This document shows, piece by piece, positions 62,815 to 64,000 of a stretch of 64,000 nt of DNA (positions are counted from its first letter, which is position 1; the number at the start of each line of letters is the position of its first letter). This DNA comes from Thermoflexales bacterium (GTDB lineage Bacteria > Chloroflexota > Anaerolineae > J036 > Brachytrichaceae). The notes beneath the pieces were generated by a model that was not told where the DNA came from, made no database searches, and worked only from the letters and a program-made list of their open reading frames with translations. The position numbers were made by a program, and so were the translations under genes. The stretch is from positions 23,838 through 87,837 of the forward strand of contig JANWVF010000107.1 of assembly GCA_025056965.1 (NCBI GenBank). Direction: 5' to 3'.

Positions 62815-62844
62815 CCCCCGTCTGAGAAGGCGGGGGTTTCGTTT
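62815..62844 (+). terminator. Riboswitch expression-platform terminator
   Basis: CCCCCG (62815-62820) and CGGGGG (62831-62836), partly extended inward, followed by TTTCGTTT. It stands about 70 bases before the coding start and should form when cobalamin is bound. Confidence 0.88.
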
Positions 62845-62915
62845 GATATGCACTGTGCCATCCGCCGGCGCGCTCAACAGAGCGCGCGTTGAATGACCTG
62901 AGTTATCACTCAACC

Positions 62916-64000
62916 ATGTCACACACTGACAAGACAACCCAATCGTTCTATCGCCTTTTTGCGACCACGCTGCTGGCTGCGGCGCTGACCGCCTGTGCTG
63001 TGCCCGTGCCGCCAATGCCAACCGCAGCACCCGCACAGCCCACACCGACGACTGCGCCGGAACCCACGGCTACGCCTGAACCAACCGCCACACCTCAGCC
63101 GACCGCCACGCCTGCGCCAGTCGTAGAGGCCCCGACCACCAACATCACCGATGGCTGCGTCGAGACCTACAGCCCCGACGTGGATTACTTCCCGGAGAAG
63201 ATCACCATCGAGGATGCCACCGGCTTTGTGGTGGAATACTTCAAGAACTACAAAGTCGTCACCGTGCTCAACCCCTGGCGCGGGGCCGAGCAGCAGTTCA
63301 AATACGTCATCGTGCAGTGCGGCACGCCTGCACCAACCGACGTCGGTGATGCCCTGGTGATCGAGGCGCCGGTCAAGGACGTGATCGCCATGAGCACCAC
63401 GCATCTGCCGCACTTGGAGAAGCTGGATGTGCTCGACCGGCTGCTGGGCACGGACAGTTTCTTGTATGTGAACAATCCCAAGGTGCGCACGCTGATCGAG
63501 GCCGGCGCGCTGGTCGAGATCGGCAGCGGTGCCGAGGTCAACATCGAGAAGACCATCGAAGCTCAGCCCGACTTGGTGATGACCTACGGTGTCGGTGACC
63601 CCCAATACGACGCGCATCCCAAGCTGCTCGAAGCCAAGATCCCAACCGTGCTGAACGCTGAATACATGGAGGGCACGCCGCTGGGCCGCGCCGAGTGGAT
63701 CAAGTTCACGGCGCTGTTCTTCAACAAGGAGGCCAAGGCCCAGGAAGAATACGCCGCTATGAAGCAGCGCTACCAGGCCGTGGCCGAGAAAGTGAAGGCC
63801 GCGACGACCAAGCCTACCGTCATCTCCGGCATGGCCAGCAAGGACAAGTGGCGCGTGCCCGGCGGCGGCAGCTATGCGGCGCGGCTCATCATAGATGCCG
63901 GTGGTGCATACCTCTTCGCCGATGACACCAGCGCCGGCAGCCTCTCGCTCACTTTCGAAGAGGTGTACGACAAAGCCGTCAAGGCGGACGTGTGGCTGCT
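62916..64000 (+). CDS. B12-type ABC transporter substrate-binding lipoprotein, partial
   Basis: 361 codons, cut by the window end. The signal peptide TTLLAAALTACAV has a lipobox (LTAC), followed by a Pro/Thr-rich spacer (PTPTTAPEPTATPEPTATP). The rest is a helical-backbone binding protein of the BtuF/FepB class: VIAMSTTHLPHLEKLDVLDRLLG, IEAQPDLVMTYG and the C-terminal half of the clamp. The upstream cobalamin riboswitch indicates that the ligand is cobalamin or a corrinoid. The permease and ATPase genes are expected just outside the window. Start ATG 62916 fits the signal peptide. Confidence 0.92.
   Translation, partial: MSHTDKTTQSFYRLFATTLLAAALTACAVPVPPMPTAAPAQPTPTTAPEPTATPEPTATPQPTATPAPVVEAPTTNITDGCVETYSPDVDYFPEKITIEDATGFVVEYFKNYKVVTVLNPWRGAEQQFKYVIVQCGTPAPTDVGDALVIEAPVKDVIAMSTTHLPHLEKLDVLDRLLGTDSFLYVNNPKVRTLIEAGALVEIGSGAEVNIEKTIEAQPDLVMTYGVGDPQYDAHPKLLEAKIPTVLNAEYMEGTPLGRAEWIKFTALFFNKEAKAQEEYAAMKQRYQAVAEKVKAATTKPTVISGMASKDKWRVPGGGSYAARLIIDAGGAYLFADDTSAGSLSLTFEEVYDKAVKADVWL

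Noticed and set aside
63037-63130. Repeated CCGACC/ACGCCT units, considered as another low-complexity element
   Set aside because: They encode the Thr/Pro spacer of a lipoprotein and have no inverted counterpart.

Overview
The window is GC-rich, gene-dense bacterial DNA. Gene content points to a free-living member of the Chloroflexota (Anaerolineae-like); this is an inference from a B12-dependent ribonucleotide reductase, adjacent DUF1501/DUF1800 genes, LysM/CAP and Thr/Pro-linker lipoproteins and many near-leaderless promoters, with no rRNA or tRNA in the window to confirm it. No CRISPR array, insertion sequence or prophage was seen.

Layout. 1-5.2 kb: 3' part of nrdJ, interrupted by an intein, then a ParB-like protein, a histidine phosphatase and the MeaB GTPase. 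5.7-11.2 kb: a secreted triad (DUF1501, beta-propeller-like protein, DUF1800). 11.3-16.5 kb: superoxide dismutase, ferredoxin, PhoU and a fused xanthine-dehydrogenase-type enzyme. 17.3-20.8 kb: a STAND NTPase with TPR repeats and a one-helix membrane partner. 21-35.8 kb: branched-chain amino acid synthesis, all on the minus strand: ilvB, ilvN, ilvC, a tandem ABC ATPase, leuA, a racemase, leuC, an MNT/HEPN pair, leuD, a second nucleotidyltransferase pair, then cimA. 35.9-43.4 kb: a GntR regulator, two LysM proteins, an MrfA-like helicase carrying an HNH domain, a quinone oxidoreductase, a coiled-coil protein and a phosphoribosyltransferase. 43.4-62.3 kb: one long minus-strand operon for a surface polysaccharide that also encodes an RsbU/RsbW/RsbV partner-switching module and a hybrid histidine kinase. 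62.6-64 kb: a cobalamin riboswitch controlling a B12-type ABC substrate-binding lipoprotein, cut by the window end.

How the parts work together. Cobalamin links the B12-dependent reductase, the MeaB chaperone and the riboswitch-controlled uptake gene at the two ends. The amino acid block shows two leader-peptide attenuators that were not obvious from gene content: ilvB is preceded by a 32-codon peptide dominated by Leu/Val/Ile and a classical terminator, and cimA (isoleucine branch) by a 30-codon Ile-rich peptide and a perfect 11-bp terminator-like hairpin. Each starts a few bases after a TTGACA-type promoter.

Most unusual features: (1) two insertions in the ilvB-ilvN-ilvC intergenic spaces, each a four-helix-bundle (S23/IVS-type) gene enclosed by long low-complexity inverted arms of different repeat motif, with gene-less palindromes of similar style inserted in frame in the helicase; (2) a protein joining RsbW-type ATPase sequence to a polysaccharide flippase within an operon that also holds the partner switch; (3) the STAND-membrane protein pair; (4) the two attenuators.
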